The notes: generated from the sequence alone by a model not told the origin. A stretch of 64,000 bases of DNA from Phascolarctobacterium sp. (GCA_030540395.1 JAUNWI010000005.1:1-64000), one strand, 5' to 3'; counted from the first letter of the stretch, positions 53,197 through 61,590 are shown. Numbers and translations are program-made.

Positions 53197-53877
53197 ATGG
53201 CAGTTATTCAGCTTAAGGATATAATGAAAACCTATATCATGGGTGACAGCATTGTGCATGCTCTGGACCATGTGAATGTGTCCATTGATTTTGGCGAATT
53301 CACCGCCATTATGGGCCCTTCGGGCAGCGGTAAGTCCACTATGATGAATATTTTGGGCTGTCTGGATAGGCCCACCAGCGGCGAATATTTTTTAGATGGC
53401 AAAGAAATTGCCGGCTATAATGATGACGAGCTGGCCCACACCCGTAATGCGAAAATCGGCTTTGTCTTCCAAAACTTCAATCTGCTCAGCAAGCTCACTG
53501 CGCAGGCTAATGTGGCACTACCCCTCGTCTATGCGGGTGTGCCAGAGGAGGAGCGCATGGAGAGGGCTAAAAAGGCGCTGGAGGCCGTGGGCCTGGGTGC
53601 TCGTTTAGAGCACAAGCCCATGGAAATGAGCGGCGGTCAGCGCCAGAGGGTGGCCATTGCCAGGGCGCTCATCAATAATCCGGCCATTATTATGGCGGAC
53701 GAGCCCACGGGCAACCTTGACACCAAGTCCAGCTACGAAATTATGGACATTTTTAAATATTTAAACGAGCAGGGCAAAACCGTGGTCATGGTTACCCATG
53801 AGCCGGATATTGCGGAGCAGACCAAGCGCATTTTGGTAATGCGGGATGGCAAGCTGGTAAGCGACGAAAGAAGGTGA
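53197..53877 (+). CDS. MacB-type ABC exporter ATPase (LolD-like)
   Basis: 226 aa from ATG 53197 (AGAAGGAG, 8 nt). Walker A GPSGSGKSTMMNI, signature MSGGQRQRVAIARAL, Walker B IIMADEPTGNLD. In this operon the MacB ATPase and membrane parts are separate polypeptides. It powers mechanotransmission by the permease encoded 4 nt downstream. Confidence 0.93.
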   Translation: MAVIQLKDIMKTYIMGDSIVHALDHVNVSIDFGEFTAIMGPSGSGKSTMMNILGCLDRPTSGEYFLDGKEIAGYNDDELAHTRNAKIGFVFQNFNLLSKLTAQANVALPLVYAGVPEEERMERAKKALEAVGLGARLEHKPMEMSGGQRQRVAIARALINNPAIIMADEPTGNLDTKSSYEIMDIFKYLNEQGKTVVMVTHEPDIAEQTKRILVMRDGKLVSDERR

Positions 53878-53881
53878 AGTC

Positions 53882-55096
53882 ATGTTTAACGAATCTATTA
53901 AGATGGCTCTGGACGGCATGATTTCCAACAAGCTGCGCACTTTTTTGACCTTGCTGGGTATTATCATCGGCGTTGGTGCCGTTATCGCCATGGTCAGCCT
54001 GGGCTTTGGCGTGAAGGAAAATATTAAGAATAATATTTCTCGCCTGGGCAGCAATCTTTTGGTGATTACCAGTGGCGGCCGCACCGCCACCGGCGCCCGC
54101 CTGGCGGCGGGCGAGGGCGCCAAGCTGACCTTTGAGGACGCGGAAGCCATCGTCAAGCAGGTGGATGGTGTTTCCCTCATGAGCGCCAGCGTCAACAAAA
54201 GCTACCAGCTGGTAGCAGGCAATCAAAACTGGACCAGCCGCGTTGAGGGCACCACTCCCAGCAATTTTGATATCCAAAGCTTGGAAATAGAGGATGGACA
54301 CATCTTCCGTAACAAGGATTTGACCAGCCGTAATAGAGTTGCCGTTATCGGCAAAACAGTTGCTGATAGTCTGTTCCCCGAGGGCGATCCAGTAGGCAAG
54401 ATGATGCGCATTAATAAGGCGCCCTTTCAGGTCATTGGCGTGCTGAAAAGCAAGGGACAAAGCGGCATGGGTCAGGATCAGGATGACGTGGTTTACATTC
54501 CTCTGACCACGGCGCAAAACCGCATGATGGGCATCACCTATGTGCAAAGAATTACCCTACAGGCGGAGAATGAAAATGTAATTAATGATGTGCAGGCCGA
54601 GGCGGAAGAGGTGCTAAGGGTACGGCACAAAATCAAAGCAGGAGCCTACGATGACTTCACAGTGCGCAATATGGCAGCCATTATGGAGACCATGATGGAA
54701 ACTGCCAATAGCATTACCATGCTGCTAGGCTGCATTGCCGCCATCTCTCTTTTGGTAGGCGGCATTGGCATCATGAACATCATGCTGGTGTCGGTAACGG
54801 AGCGTACTCGCGAAATCGGTATTCGTAAAGCCTTAGGTGCAACCTATAATAATATTCTCCTGCAGTTTTTGCTGGAGGCTATGGTTATCGGCATTGTAGG
54901 CGGTAGTCTGGGTGTAGTTCTGGGCGTGGGCGCATCCTTCGCTATTAGCCATTTCGCAGGCTGGAACACCGTGATTTCTGTGTGGGCCATCATTATTGCC
55001 GTGGTCTTCTCCATTGGCATAGGCCTCTTCTTCGGCATCTATCCTGCCCGCAAGGCAGCACTTTTGGACCCAATTGATGCATTGCGCTATGAATAA
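53882..55096 (+). CDS. MacB-type ABC exporter permease (FtsX domain)
   Basis: 404 aa. One N-terminal membrane helix (FLTLLGIIIGVGAVIAMV), a large periplasmic MacB_PCD domain (about 45-245) and three C-terminal helices of FtsX type with VSVTERTREIGIRKALGA. Works with the ATPase and the MacA-like adaptor encoded upstream as a tripartite exporter. Confidence 0.93.
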   Translation: MFNESIKMALDGMISNKLRTFLTLLGIIIGVGAVIAMVSLGFGVKENIKNNISRLGSNLLVITSGGRTATGARLAAGEGAKLTFEDAEAIVKQVDGVSLMSASVNKSYQLVAGNQNWTSRVEGTTPSNFDIQSLEIEDGHIFRNKDLTSRNRVAVIGKTVADSLFPEGDPVGKMMRINKAPFQVIGVLKSKGQSGMGQDQDDVVYIPLTTAQNRMMGITYVQRITLQAENENVINDVQAEAEEVLRVRHKIKAGAYDDFTVRNMAAIMETMMETANSITMLLGCIAAISLLVGGIGIMNIMLVSVTERTREIGIRKALGATYNNILLQFLLEAMVIGIVGGSLGVVLGVGASFAISHFAGWNTVISVWAIIIAVVFSIGIGLFFGIYPARKAALLDPIDALRYE

Positions 55097-55131
55097 AACG
55101 CAAAATATAGTATAATAATAGTGGAATGATA

Positions 55132-55161
55132 AAAGACAGTGGCTCGGGCTGCTGTCTTTTT
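55132..55161 (+). terminator. terminator of the macAB-like operon
   Basis: AAAGACAG / CTGTCTTT hairpin with T run. Confidence 0.8.
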
Positions 55162-55215
55162 CACCATGTAGAGAACGCATCGGTATTAGCATGTCTAGTT
55201 AAGTAGAGGTTGAGC

Positions 55216-55428
55216 ATGGGTAGAAAGAATTATTTGCGGGATATGAAGTCCTGCAGACGCGAGGAGCAAAAGCATAATGTTGGCTGGCGTGAGTATGTGC
55301 AGGCGGTGCTGGGCTTTTTGCGTAAGCCCAAAACACGCTTTGACCTGCTGGATAGGGGTCGTTTTCTAATTCTACTGGCGCTGGTAATTATTCTGCTGCA
55401 AAAGGTTGTAGAATACTTTAGTAATTGA
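55216..55428 (+). CDS. small hypothetical membrane protein
   Basis: 70 aa; ATG 55216 with AGAGGT upstream. A basic hydrophilic first half (RKNYLRDMKSCRREEQKHN) is followed by one C-terminal membrane helix (FLILLALVIILLQKVVEYF). No family recognised. It precedes nadD by 61 nt with AT-rich promoter-like DNA between. Confidence 0.65.
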   Translation: MGRKNYLRDMKSCRREEQKHNVGWREYVQAVLGFLRKPKTRFDLLDRGRFLILLALVIILLQKVVEYFSN

Positions 55429-55489
55429 TATAATAATATGATAGTATAAATCTGTAGTAATTCTGTGCAGGGCATGGAGGAGGATGGCT

Positions 55490-56116
55490 GTGGCTGGCAA
55501 GAGCTTGGGAATATTAGGGGGCACCTTTGACCCCATTCATATGGGGCATTTGCGCATGGCGGAGCATGTTTTCCAGCGTATGGAGCTGGAAAGCATTGTG
55601 TTTATCCCTGCCTACGTGCCACCTCATAAACTGGGGCAGGATTTTGCTCCGGCTCAGGATCGTTACGCGATGACGGAGCTGGCAGTGGCGGATAATCCTC
55701 ATTTTACCGTGTCGGATATGGAGCTTAAGCGCACGGGTGTGTCTTACACCATTGACACTATTCGTCAGCTGCACAAGCAATATGCGGACAGGGAGCTGAA
55801 CTTTATTATTGGTGCTGACAGTGTGGCTCAGCTGCATACCTGGCATAATATCGAAGAAATGCTGGAGCTTACCCGCTTTGTGGCCGTGTGGCGTCCTGGC
55901 TACGAGGATGCTATGGAGGAGCTGGTGCGGCATCTGGGCGAGCAGGCCAAGGAAAGAGTTTTGCTTTTGGACACGCCGGTATACGATGTTTCCTCCACGG
56001 AAATTCGCACGCGGATTAGGCAGGGGCTGGGACTGGCAGGACTTGTGCCCTCAGCTGTAGAAAAATATATTTATGAACATGGTTTATATGGTTGTGTAGC
56101 GGGTGAGAAAAAATGA
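55490..56116 (+). CDS. nadD: nicotinate-nucleotide adenylyltransferase
   Basis: 208 aa from GTG 55490, 6 nt after GGAGGAGG; the ATG at 55484 abuts that site and is less likely. GILGGTFDPIHMGHLRMAE contains the nucleotidyltransferase GxFDPxHxGH motif, and VSSTEIRTRIRQG is the ATP-binding ISSTxIR motif. Converts nicotinate mononucleotide to deamido-NAD. Overlaps yqeK by ATGA, the usual arrangement in Firmicutes. Confidence 0.95.
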   Translation: MAGKSLGILGGTFDPIHMGHLRMAEHVFQRMELESIVFIPAYVPPHKLGQDFAPAQDRYAMTELAVADNPHFTVSDMELKRTGVSYTIDTIRQLHKQYADRELNFIIGADSVAQLHTWHNIEEMLELTRFVAVWRPGYEDAMEELVRHLGEQAKERVLLLDTPVYDVSSTEIRTRIRQGLGLAGLVPSAVEKYIYEHGLYGCVAGEKK

Positions 56117-56688
56117 TGACTTTGGAGGAAATGCAGGCCTTACTCAAGGAAAGTATTCCCGGTAAGCGCTTTAAGCATTCTGTAAATGTGTATGAGACGG
56201 CCCTGAAGCTTGCTGAAGCTCATGGTCTGCCCGTGGAAAAAATTGCTATTTCGGCGCTCTTGCATGACTGTGGCCGCGAGGTGTCCAGCAAGGACAGTGT
56301 TGCCAAGGCTCAGGAGCTAGGCTTGCCCATTGATGAGGTGGAACTGCAGCAGCCGATTTTGCTCCATGCCAAGCTAGGTGTGTATAACGCTATGCATAAG
56401 TATGGTGTGGCGGATCAGGAAATTCTGGATGGGATTTTGTATCACACCACTGGCATTGATGGCATGAGCAAGCTGGCCAAGGTTGTTTATTTGGCAGATA
56501 TGATTGAGCCTGGTCGTGATTTTCCCGGTGTGGAGGAGCTGCGGAAGCTGGCGCGCAAGGATTTGGACAAGGCTATGCTTATGGCCTATAGTAATACTAT
56601 TCGTTATTTGCTGGAGGGTGGGCTTTTGATTCATCCCCATTGCATTCGTGGCTATAACGAATTGATTTTGGCTGCTAAGGCTAAGTAA
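56113..56688 (+). CDS. yqeK: HD domain nucleotide phosphohydrolase YqeK
   Basis: 191 aa. HD motif in SALLHDCGREVS with upstream His in KRFKHSVNVYETA, and further metal ligands in HAKLGVYNA and YHTTG. YqeK enzymes hydrolyse diadenosine tetraphosphate symmetrically to ADP. Translationally coupled to nadD. Confidence 0.93.
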   Translation: MMTLEEMQALLKESIPGKRFKHSVNVYETALKLAEAHGLPVEKIAISALLHDCGREVSSKDSVAKAQELGLPIDEVELQQPILLHAKLGVYNAMHKYGVADQEILDGILYHTTGIDGMSKLAKVVYLADMIEPGRDFPGVEELRKLARKDLDKAMLMAYSNTIRYLLEGGLLIHPHCIRGYNELILAAKAK

Positions 56689-56711
56689 TAGGGAGTAAGA
56701 TGGAGTAATAT

Positions 56712-57788
56712 ATGGAAGAAATGCAAAACGAGGAGCAAAGGCCCCCACGCCACAAAAAGCGCAAGCTGCGCTGGGGAAGATTGCTGCTGCTTTTGATCAT
56801 TGTGGGAGTATTTATAGCTGGCATGTTTTGGGGCAGTGTGTGGGTTTACGATACCTTTATTAATCCGCCCCAGAAAAATGTTGTGGCAGCTGCTGATGAC
56901 ACTATTCGTAAGGACGAAAAGCTCAACGAGCGCATTAATGTGCTGCTTTTGGGTATCGATGACGGCGACAGCGAAGCGGCGGAGTCGGAGCCCAAGCGTA
57001 CGGATGCGATTATTCTGCTCAGCTTTGACCCCGAAAAGAATCTTGTGTCCCTGCTGTCCATTCCCCGTGATACCAAGGTGATTTTGCCGGGGCACAAGGA
57101 CCCGGATAAAATTAACGCTGCCTATGCCTATGGCGGTGCTGTGATGGCCAAGCAAACAGTGGCCAATTTGCTTAGAGTGCCCATTCATTACTACTGCTTA
57201 GCCGATTGGCGTGGCTTTATCGAGGTAGTGAATCTGATTGGCGGCGTGGATATTTACGTGGATAAGGACATGTATTATGAGGATCCTTATGCTAATTTAG
57301 TTATCGATATCAAGCATGGTTACCAGCATATGGATGGCACCACGGCCGGCAAATATGTGCGCTTCCGTAGTGATGAGCTGGGGGATATTGGTCGCGTGCA
57401 GCGCCAACAAAAGTTCCTCAAGGCCGCCGCAGAGCAAATGTTTTCTGTGCAAAACGTGACGAAAATCAGCAGCCTTTTGGCTACGCTTGATAAATATATT
57501 CATACGGATTTGAACACGCTGACCATGCTGAAGGCTGCCAACAGCTTTAAGCTTTTTGGTGATGAAAAAATGCGCAGCTGTATGCTGTATGGCAAGTTTG
57601 ACGATTCTACCGGCGTCAGCTATTGGGATGCGGATCAAAAATCCGTCAATAAATCTTTGGATGAGCTAGGCATTCCTTATATCAAGGATAAGGAGGAAGC
57701 CAGGGTGGAGGAGGAAGCTCCACAAGAGCATCTACAGCCCAAGGATAGAGAACAAATATACCGTGAGAAAAACAGTAAGAAGAAGTAA
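56712..57788 (+). CDS. LytR-CpsA-Psr (LCP) family cell-envelope transferase
   Basis: 358 aa. Short basic cytoplasmic start, one membrane helix (about 24-45), then an LCP domain: INVLLLGID, KRTDAIILLSFDPEKN, LLSIPRDTKV with Arg residues that bind polyprenyl phosphate, and GDIGRVQRQQKFLKA. LCP enzymes attach glycopolymers to the wall; in Negativicutes the acceptor is less clear. The C-terminal 40 residues are charged and low in complexity. Lies in the conserved nadD-yqeK-LCP-rsfS cluster. Confidence 0.92.
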   Translation: MEEMQNEEQRPPRHKKRKLRWGRLLLLLIIVGVFIAGMFWGSVWVYDTFINPPQKNVVAAADDTIRKDEKLNERINVLLLGIDDGDSEAAESEPKRTDAIILLSFDPEKNLVSLLSIPRDTKVILPGHKDPDKINAAYAYGGAVMAKQTVANLLRVPIHYYCLADWRGFIEVVNLIGGVDIYVDKDMYYEDPYANLVIDIKHGYQHMDGTTAGKYVRFRSDELGDIGRVQRQQKFLKAAAEQMFSVQNVTKISSLLATLDKYIHTDLNTLTMLKAANSFKLFGDEKMRSCMLYGKFDDSTGVSYWDADQKSVNKSLDELGIPYIKDKEEARVEEEAPQEHLQPKDREQIYREKNSKKK

Positions 57789-57802
57789 AAGGAGGATTTT
57801 AC

Positions 57803-58162
57803 ATGGAAACTAAAATGTTAGCAACCAAGATTGCCGCTGCTGCTAGTGATAAAAAAGCAAAGGATATTTTGCTATTGAATATGGAGGGTCTGTCCCCCGT
57901 TACCGATTATTATGTAATTTGCAGTGCCAGCAACACTACCTTGGTGCGCACCATTGCCGACAATATTGAAGACAAGCTGGGCGAGGCCGGTGCATTCCCC
58001 ACCCATAAGGAGGGCTATGCCGATTCTCGTTGGGTGCTTTTGGATTACGGCGATGTTGTTGCCCACATCTTTTTAGAAGAAGAGCGCGATTTCTACAACC
58101 TGGAGCAGCTGTGGGCCGATGCTCCCTCCGAAGCTTTTGTGGAGAGTGAAGATGCTGAATAA
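57803..58162 (+). CDS. rsfS: ribosomal silencing factor RsfS
   Basis: 119 aa. DUF143 family: DILLLNMEGLSPVTDYYVICSASN, GYADSRWVLLDYGDVVAHIF and the final RDFYNLEQLWADAP are nearly invariant in RsfS. Binds ribosomal protein L14 (uL14) and blocks subunit joining in starvation. The C-terminus overlaps the next gene by 11 nt. Confidence 0.96.
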   Translation: METKMLATKIAAAASDKKAKDILLLNMEGLSPVTDYYVICSASNTTLVRTIADNIEDKLGEAGAFPTHKEGYADSRWVLLDYGDVVAHIFLEEERDFYNLEQLWADAPSEAFVESEDAE

Positions 58163-59078
58163 TAAAAAGCCTGTGGGTAAATTTGTCAAAAAGCCCGTGG
58201 TAATTCAAAATAATACTAAATATCGTCCTGGTGATGTGGTGACTTTAAAGGTGGTGCGCCTGGGTGAAATGGGCGCCTTCCTCGATGGTGGCACCGGCAA
58301 TACGGATGATGATATTTTGCTGCACAAGCTGCAGCAAACTGCTGAGGTCAAGGAGGGGGATGCCGTTAAGGTTTACCTGTATTTGGACCCCAGCAAGCGA
58401 CTCACTGCCAGCATGAAGCTGCCCAAGATGCGGGAGGGACAGCTGGGCTACGTGCGTGTTATCAGCGTTACCCGTGATGGCGGCTTCGTTGATATTGGCG
58501 CCGAGCGCGGTGTTTTTCTGCCCTACAGCCAAATGCGTGGCCATGTTTCTGAGGGCCAGCTGGTGTGGGTAAAGCTGTATCGTGATAAGAGCGGTCGTCA
58601 GGCTGTGACCATGCGTGTGGAAGAGGATATGCAGCGGGCCGCCAAGCCTGCTGAAGGTCTGAAGGTGGGCGACAAGGTTACCGGCACTATTTATAATATT
58701 TTGCCGGAGGGCTTCTTCATCTTCACAACCCAACGCTTTATTGCCTTCCTGCATCGCAGTGAGGTGCCCGGTGGACGCTTGGATTTTGGTCAGCAGATTA
58801 CAGGTCGCGTAACCTACTTGCGCGAGGATGGCCGCATTAATATTTCCATGCGTTTGCAAAAGGAAAACGCTCTTGTGGCCGATGCTGAGGATATTTATGC
58901 TTATTTGCTGAAGCGCGAGGGCAGCATGCCTTATTGCGATAGCACGCCCTTGGAAATTATCAAGCAGAAATTTGGCATTAGCAAGGCAGCCTTTAAGCGT
59001 GCCTTGGGCCATTTGATGAAAGAGGGCAAGGTGCGCCAGGAAAATGGCTGGACCTATATCGTGGAAGAAAAGAAGTGA
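58152..59078 (+). CDS. S1-domain RNA-binding protein, CvfB/YitL family
   Basis: 308 aa from ATG 58152 (GGAGAG upstream; a longer frame starts inside rsfS). Three S1-type beta barrels in tandem (about 22-85, 90-150, 170-230; GYVRVISVTRDGGFVDIGAERGVFLPYSQM is the clearest) and a C-terminal winged helix (FGISKAAFKRALGHLMKEGKV). CvfB-type proteins bind RNA and affect virulence-gene expression in staphylococci; the role here is unknown. Coupled to rsfS. Confidence 0.88.
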   Translation: MLNNKKPVGKFVKKPVVIQNNTKYRPGDVVTLKVVRLGEMGAFLDGGTGNTDDDILLHKLQQTAEVKEGDAVKVYLYLDPSKRLTASMKLPKMREGQLGYVRVISVTRDGGFVDIGAERGVFLPYSQMRGHVSEGQLVWVKLYRDKSGRQAVTMRVEEDMQRAAKPAEGLKVGDKVTGTIYNILPEGFFIFTTQRFIAFLHRSEVPGGRLDFGQQITGRVTYLREDGRINISMRLQKENALVADAEDIYAYLLKREGSMPYCDSTPLEIIKQKFGISKAAFKRALGHLMKEGKVRQENGWTYIVEEKK

Positions 59079-59089
59079 GTGAGAGATTG

Positions 59090-59120
59090 AGGCTACCCGT
59101 TGTTGCGGGTAGCTTTGCTT
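59090..59120 (+). terminator. terminator of the nadD cluster
   Basis: GCTACCCG / CGGGTAGC hairpin followed by TTTGCTTTT. Confidence 0.8.
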
Positions 59121-59168
59121 TTACTATTGTGTTATGGTTAAGTTGGAATAGAGGGGTTTGCAGTATCC

Positions 59169-59909
59169 ATGGATTTTTATAATTTAACACTAGCGGGCCT
59201 GATTATTTTCATCGGCTCCTTTTTCGCCACTGTGTCCGGCTTTGGCTTTGCCCTGGTGGCCACGCCGCTTTTAGCCATGATTATGCCGCTAAAATGGGCC
59301 ATCATCTTTATTTTAGTGCTTACAGTGGTGCTGCGCTTTTTGACAATGTATCGCGTGTGGGGCGAATTTAATTGGCAGACGGTGGCGCTGACCAGCATTG
59401 GCAGCTTTGTGGGCATGCTGCCGGGAAGCAAGGTGTTACGCTTTATTTCCATCACCCATTTACAGATCTTTTTGGGTATAGTCCTGCTTTTGGCGACTGC
59501 TTTAATGAGCCTGCAATACACTGTGCCTATTAAAAACAAAACAGCGGGCCGCTTGGGCGCAGGCTTTTTGAGTGGCTTTTTTGGAGCCTGCACCAGCGTC
59601 AGCGGACCTCCATTGGTGCTGTACTTCCTGAATGAGCACACGGATAAGACCGAGATGCGCGCCAATATGATTTGGATTTTTGGCGTGACCGGCATTTTGA
59701 TGGTTGGCGCCAGCTATTGGGCTGGCAATATTGGGGCTGTAAGTGATTGGAGCTATTTATACAGCATGATTCCGGCTACCTTTTTAGGGGTAGTTGCTGG
59801 CGAGCGCATGTTTCGCTATCTGAATCAGCAGCTTTTCCGGCGCTTGTCGTTGTTGATTGTTCTTGGTGGTGCCGTAATGATGCTCTTTAATGGTGTGCGT
59901 GGATTGTAA
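59169..59909 (+). CDS. TauE/SafE (TSUP) family transporter
   Basis: 246 aa with seven to eight membrane helices in two repeats (SFFATVSGFGFALVATPLLAMI and AGFLSGFFGACTSVSGPPLVLYFL, each with the family's Gly-rich turn). TSUP proteins export sulfite, sulfoacetate or similar organic anions. The substrate is unknown. Its stop codon lies within a perfect 16-bp palindrome (59905-59920). Confidence 0.9.
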   Translation: MDFYNLTLAGLIIFIGSFFATVSGFGFALVATPLLAMIMPLKWAIIFILVLTVVLRFLTMYRVWGEFNWQTVALTSIGSFVGMLPGSKVLRFISITHLQIFLGIVLLLATALMSLQYTVPIKNKTAGRLGAGFLSGFFGACTSVSGPPLVLYFLNEHTDKTEMRANMIWIFGVTGILMVGASYWAGNIGAVSDWSYLYSMIPATFLGVVAGERMFRYLNQQLFRRLSLLIVLGGAVMMLFNGVRGL

Positions 59910-59920
59910 CCTCCGTTACA
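59905..59920. promoter_or_regulatory. palindrome TGTAAC-N4-GTTACA
   Basis: Perfect inverted repeat TGTAACCTCCGTTACA, 47 nt upstream of the -35 of the aromatic operon promoter. A further TGTAAC half site is at 59943-59948. Candidate operator. Confidence 0.4.
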
Positions 59921-59966
59921 CTTTTACAAGGAAAAGAAAAAATGTAACAAAAGTGCGAAATTCTGC

Positions 59967-59995
59967 TTGACGTTATAAAGTGCTAGCAGTAAAAT
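59967..59995 (+). promoter_or_regulatory. promoter of the aromatic amino acid operon leader
   Basis: TTGACG, 17 nt spacer, TAAAAT, 51 nt before the leader-peptide ATG. Confidence 0.7.
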
Positions 59996-60045
59996 GGTCT
60001 CAATCGCCGAGCTAGGGCGAAAGGATTATTTTGCAGGTGAATAAA

Positions 60046-60150
60046 ATGGATTCTATCAGATTGAACACTGCAACTGCATACGGCTTTTATTATGCACCGG
60101 TCTTTAGCTATTACTTTAGCACCGGTTATTTGGCATGGAAAAAAGCATAA
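60046..60150 (+). CDS. aromatic-rich leader peptide (attenuation)
   Basis: 34 codons. ATG 60046 has AGGTGA 5 nt upstream. The middle reads YGFYYAPVFSYYFSTGYLAW: 6 Tyr, 3 Phe and 1 Trp in 20 residues. It lies between a promoter and an intrinsic terminator ahead of two DAHP synthase genes, prephenate dehydrogenase and aroB. This is the architecture of ribosome-mediated attenuation (as in pheA or trp leaders): scarce charged tRNA-Tyr or tRNA-Phe would stall the ribosome here and favour read-through. The peptide itself is expected to have no other function. Confidence 0.75.
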   Translation: MDSIRLNTATAYGFYYAPVFSYYFSTGYLAWKKA

Positions 60151-60242
60151 GGCAGTGGACGTAATAGAAGCCGTTAATAGTATTTGTATAAACATTTTCA
60201 CAATGCTTTGTAAGCAGGCTCTTTTGCGGAGCCTGTTTTTTT
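60082..60242 (+). promoter_or_regulatory. attenuator RNA of the aromatic operon
   Basis: The segment GGCTTTTATTA (60082-60092, over the Gly-Phe-Tyr-Tyr codons) is complementary to TAATAGAAGCC (60162-60172) with one G-U. The direct repeat GCACCGGT at 60094-60101 and 60119-60126 contains self-complementary ACCGGT and can form a hairpin inside the coding part. AAAGCAT (60142-60148) can pair with ATGCTTT (60203-60209). Terminator: CAGGCTC / GAGCCTG (60215-60235) and seven T. These give mutually exclusive folds that depend on ribosome position; the exact antiterminator is inferred, not proven. Confidence 0.6.
60215..60242 (+). terminator. attenuator terminator
   Basis: CAGGCTC-TTTTGCG-GAGCCTG followed by seven T, 65 nt after the leader stop and 70 nt before the first DAHP synthase gene. 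Confidence 0.85.
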
Positions 60243-60311
60243 AATAGCAAAATTAATCTTTGTACATATTTTCACCGGTTCTACGAGGATGTAGAAAAAA
60301 GGAGAGATTTT

Positions 60312-61325
60312 ATGGTAATTGTATTCAAACCGGGAGCGCCCGAGGATAGTAAAGCAAAAATGAGAGAAAATCTGGAGCGTCAAGGCTTCCAGATTAACGA
60401 AATCAATGGCGTGAACATGACCATTTTCGGCATTATTGGTGATACCAGTGCTTTGGATATGAACATGCTGCGCATTGATGATGCCGTAGAAAAGGTTATG
60501 CGTGTGCAGGAGCCCTTTAAGCGTGCCAACCGGGCCTTCCATCCCGATGACAGCGTTGTGAATGTGGCTGGTGTACCCATTGGTGGACGCAAAATTCAGG
60601 TTATCGCCGGACCCTGCTCCGTAGAAAGTGCGGCGCAGATTACCGAGGTAGCCAAATCCGTGAAGCTGGGTGGCGCCACGCTGCTGCGTGGCGGCGCGTT
60701 TAAGCCCCGCACCTCTCCTTACTCCTTCCAAGGCTTAAAGGAGCAGGGCTTGGATTTTTTGAAGGCTGCGCGTAAGGAAAGCGGTCTGCCCATCTGTACC
60801 GAAATCATGTCCGCGGACAAGATTGAACGCTTTGTCGAGGATGTGGATTTGATTCAGGTTGGTGCCCGCAACATGCAAAACTTTGAGCTGCTCAAGGAAT
60901 TGGGCAAAACGAAGAAGCCGATTTTGCTGAAGCGTGGCCTTGCCGCTACTATTGAAGAATGGATTATGTCCGCCGAATACATCATGGCGGGCGGCAACGA
61001 CAACGTTATCCTGTGCGAGCGGGGCATCCGCACCTTCGAGCATTACACCCGCAACACACTGGATTTGAGTGCGATTCCGGCTGTAAAAAAGCTAAGCCAT
61101 TTGCCGGTTGTGGTTGACCCCAGCCATGCGGCAGGCCTGTGGTGGATGGTGGAGCCTTTAGCGAAGGCGGCCATTGCTGTAGGCGCCGATGGACTTTTAA
61201 TCGAGGTGCACAACAATCCTGAGTGCGCCCTCTGCGACGGCGCACAGTCATTACGACCTGAACGGTTCGCACGACTAATGGGTGAGCTAAAAGGTATTGC
61301 CAGAATTGTAGGCAGAGATATGTAA
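60312..61325 (+). CDS. aroF: 3-deoxy-7-phosphoheptulonate (DAHP) synthase, copy 1
   Basis: 337 aa, type I-beta (Thermotoga/AroF-like). Residues 1-70 form a ferredoxin/ACT-like regulatory domain; the barrel has VIAGPCSVES, AFKPRTSPYSFQG, IQVGARNMQNFELL and VVDPSHAAG with the metal-binding Cys, His, Glu and Asp. It condenses PEP with erythrose-4-phosphate, the first step toward Phe, Tyr and Trp; the N-terminal domain is the site of Tyr or Phe feedback in relatives. First structural gene behind the attenuator. Confidence 0.95.
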   Translation: MVIVFKPGAPEDSKAKMRENLERQGFQINEINGVNMTIFGIIGDTSALDMNMLRIDDAVEKVMRVQEPFKRANRAFHPDDSVVNVAGVPIGGRKIQVIAGPCSVESAAQITEVAKSVKLGGATLLRGGAFKPRTSPYSFQGLKEQGLDFLKAARKESGLPICTEIMSADKIERFVEDVDLIQVGARNMQNFELLKELGKTKKPILLKRGLAATIEEWIMSAEYIMAGGNDNVILCERGIRTFEHYTRNTLDLSAIPAVKKLSHLPVVVDPSHAAGLWWMVEPLAKAAIAVGADGLLIEVHNNPECALCDGAQSLRPERFARLMGELKGIARIVGRDM

Positions 61326-61373
61326 AAATAGTTTAGTAAATTGAGGAACAAGTAAGCAGCAGGCGAGCTGTGA

Positions 61374-61590
61374 TTTTTAGCAAATGAGTGGCTGGTACAA
61401 TAGAAGCAAGCGTTTCGAAAACCTAAATCATTCTGCGAACAGATTGGACACCGCAGCTTCGTGATTGTACCCCACGAAATTTGCGTCTAGACTTAAAGCG
61501 GACAGCTCCATTTTTGCAATCTGCTATGTGCGTGGTAATTATCAAAGTTAAGCATTCGAAAAATCACCGCGAGCATGATGATTGCTTGTT
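61374..61590 (+). repeat. dispersed structured repeat, copy C
   Basis: Stems: GCAAAT/ATTTGC (61380-61385 with 61479-61484), GTGG/CCAC, GGTACAAT/ATTGTACC (61394-61401 with 61464-61471), GAAGC/GCTTC (61403-61407 with 61456-61460), inner CTGCG/CGCAG. A second block TTCGAAAAATCACCGCGAGC (61555-61574) matches copy A. Fills most of the 373-bp gap between the two DAHP synthase genes. Confidence 0.8.

Noticed and set aside
59910..60311. T-box riboswitch before the aromatic operon
   Set aside because: No T-box consensus (AGGGTGGnACCGCG-like) or specifier-loop architecture; the aromatic-rich ORF and simple terminator explain the region better.
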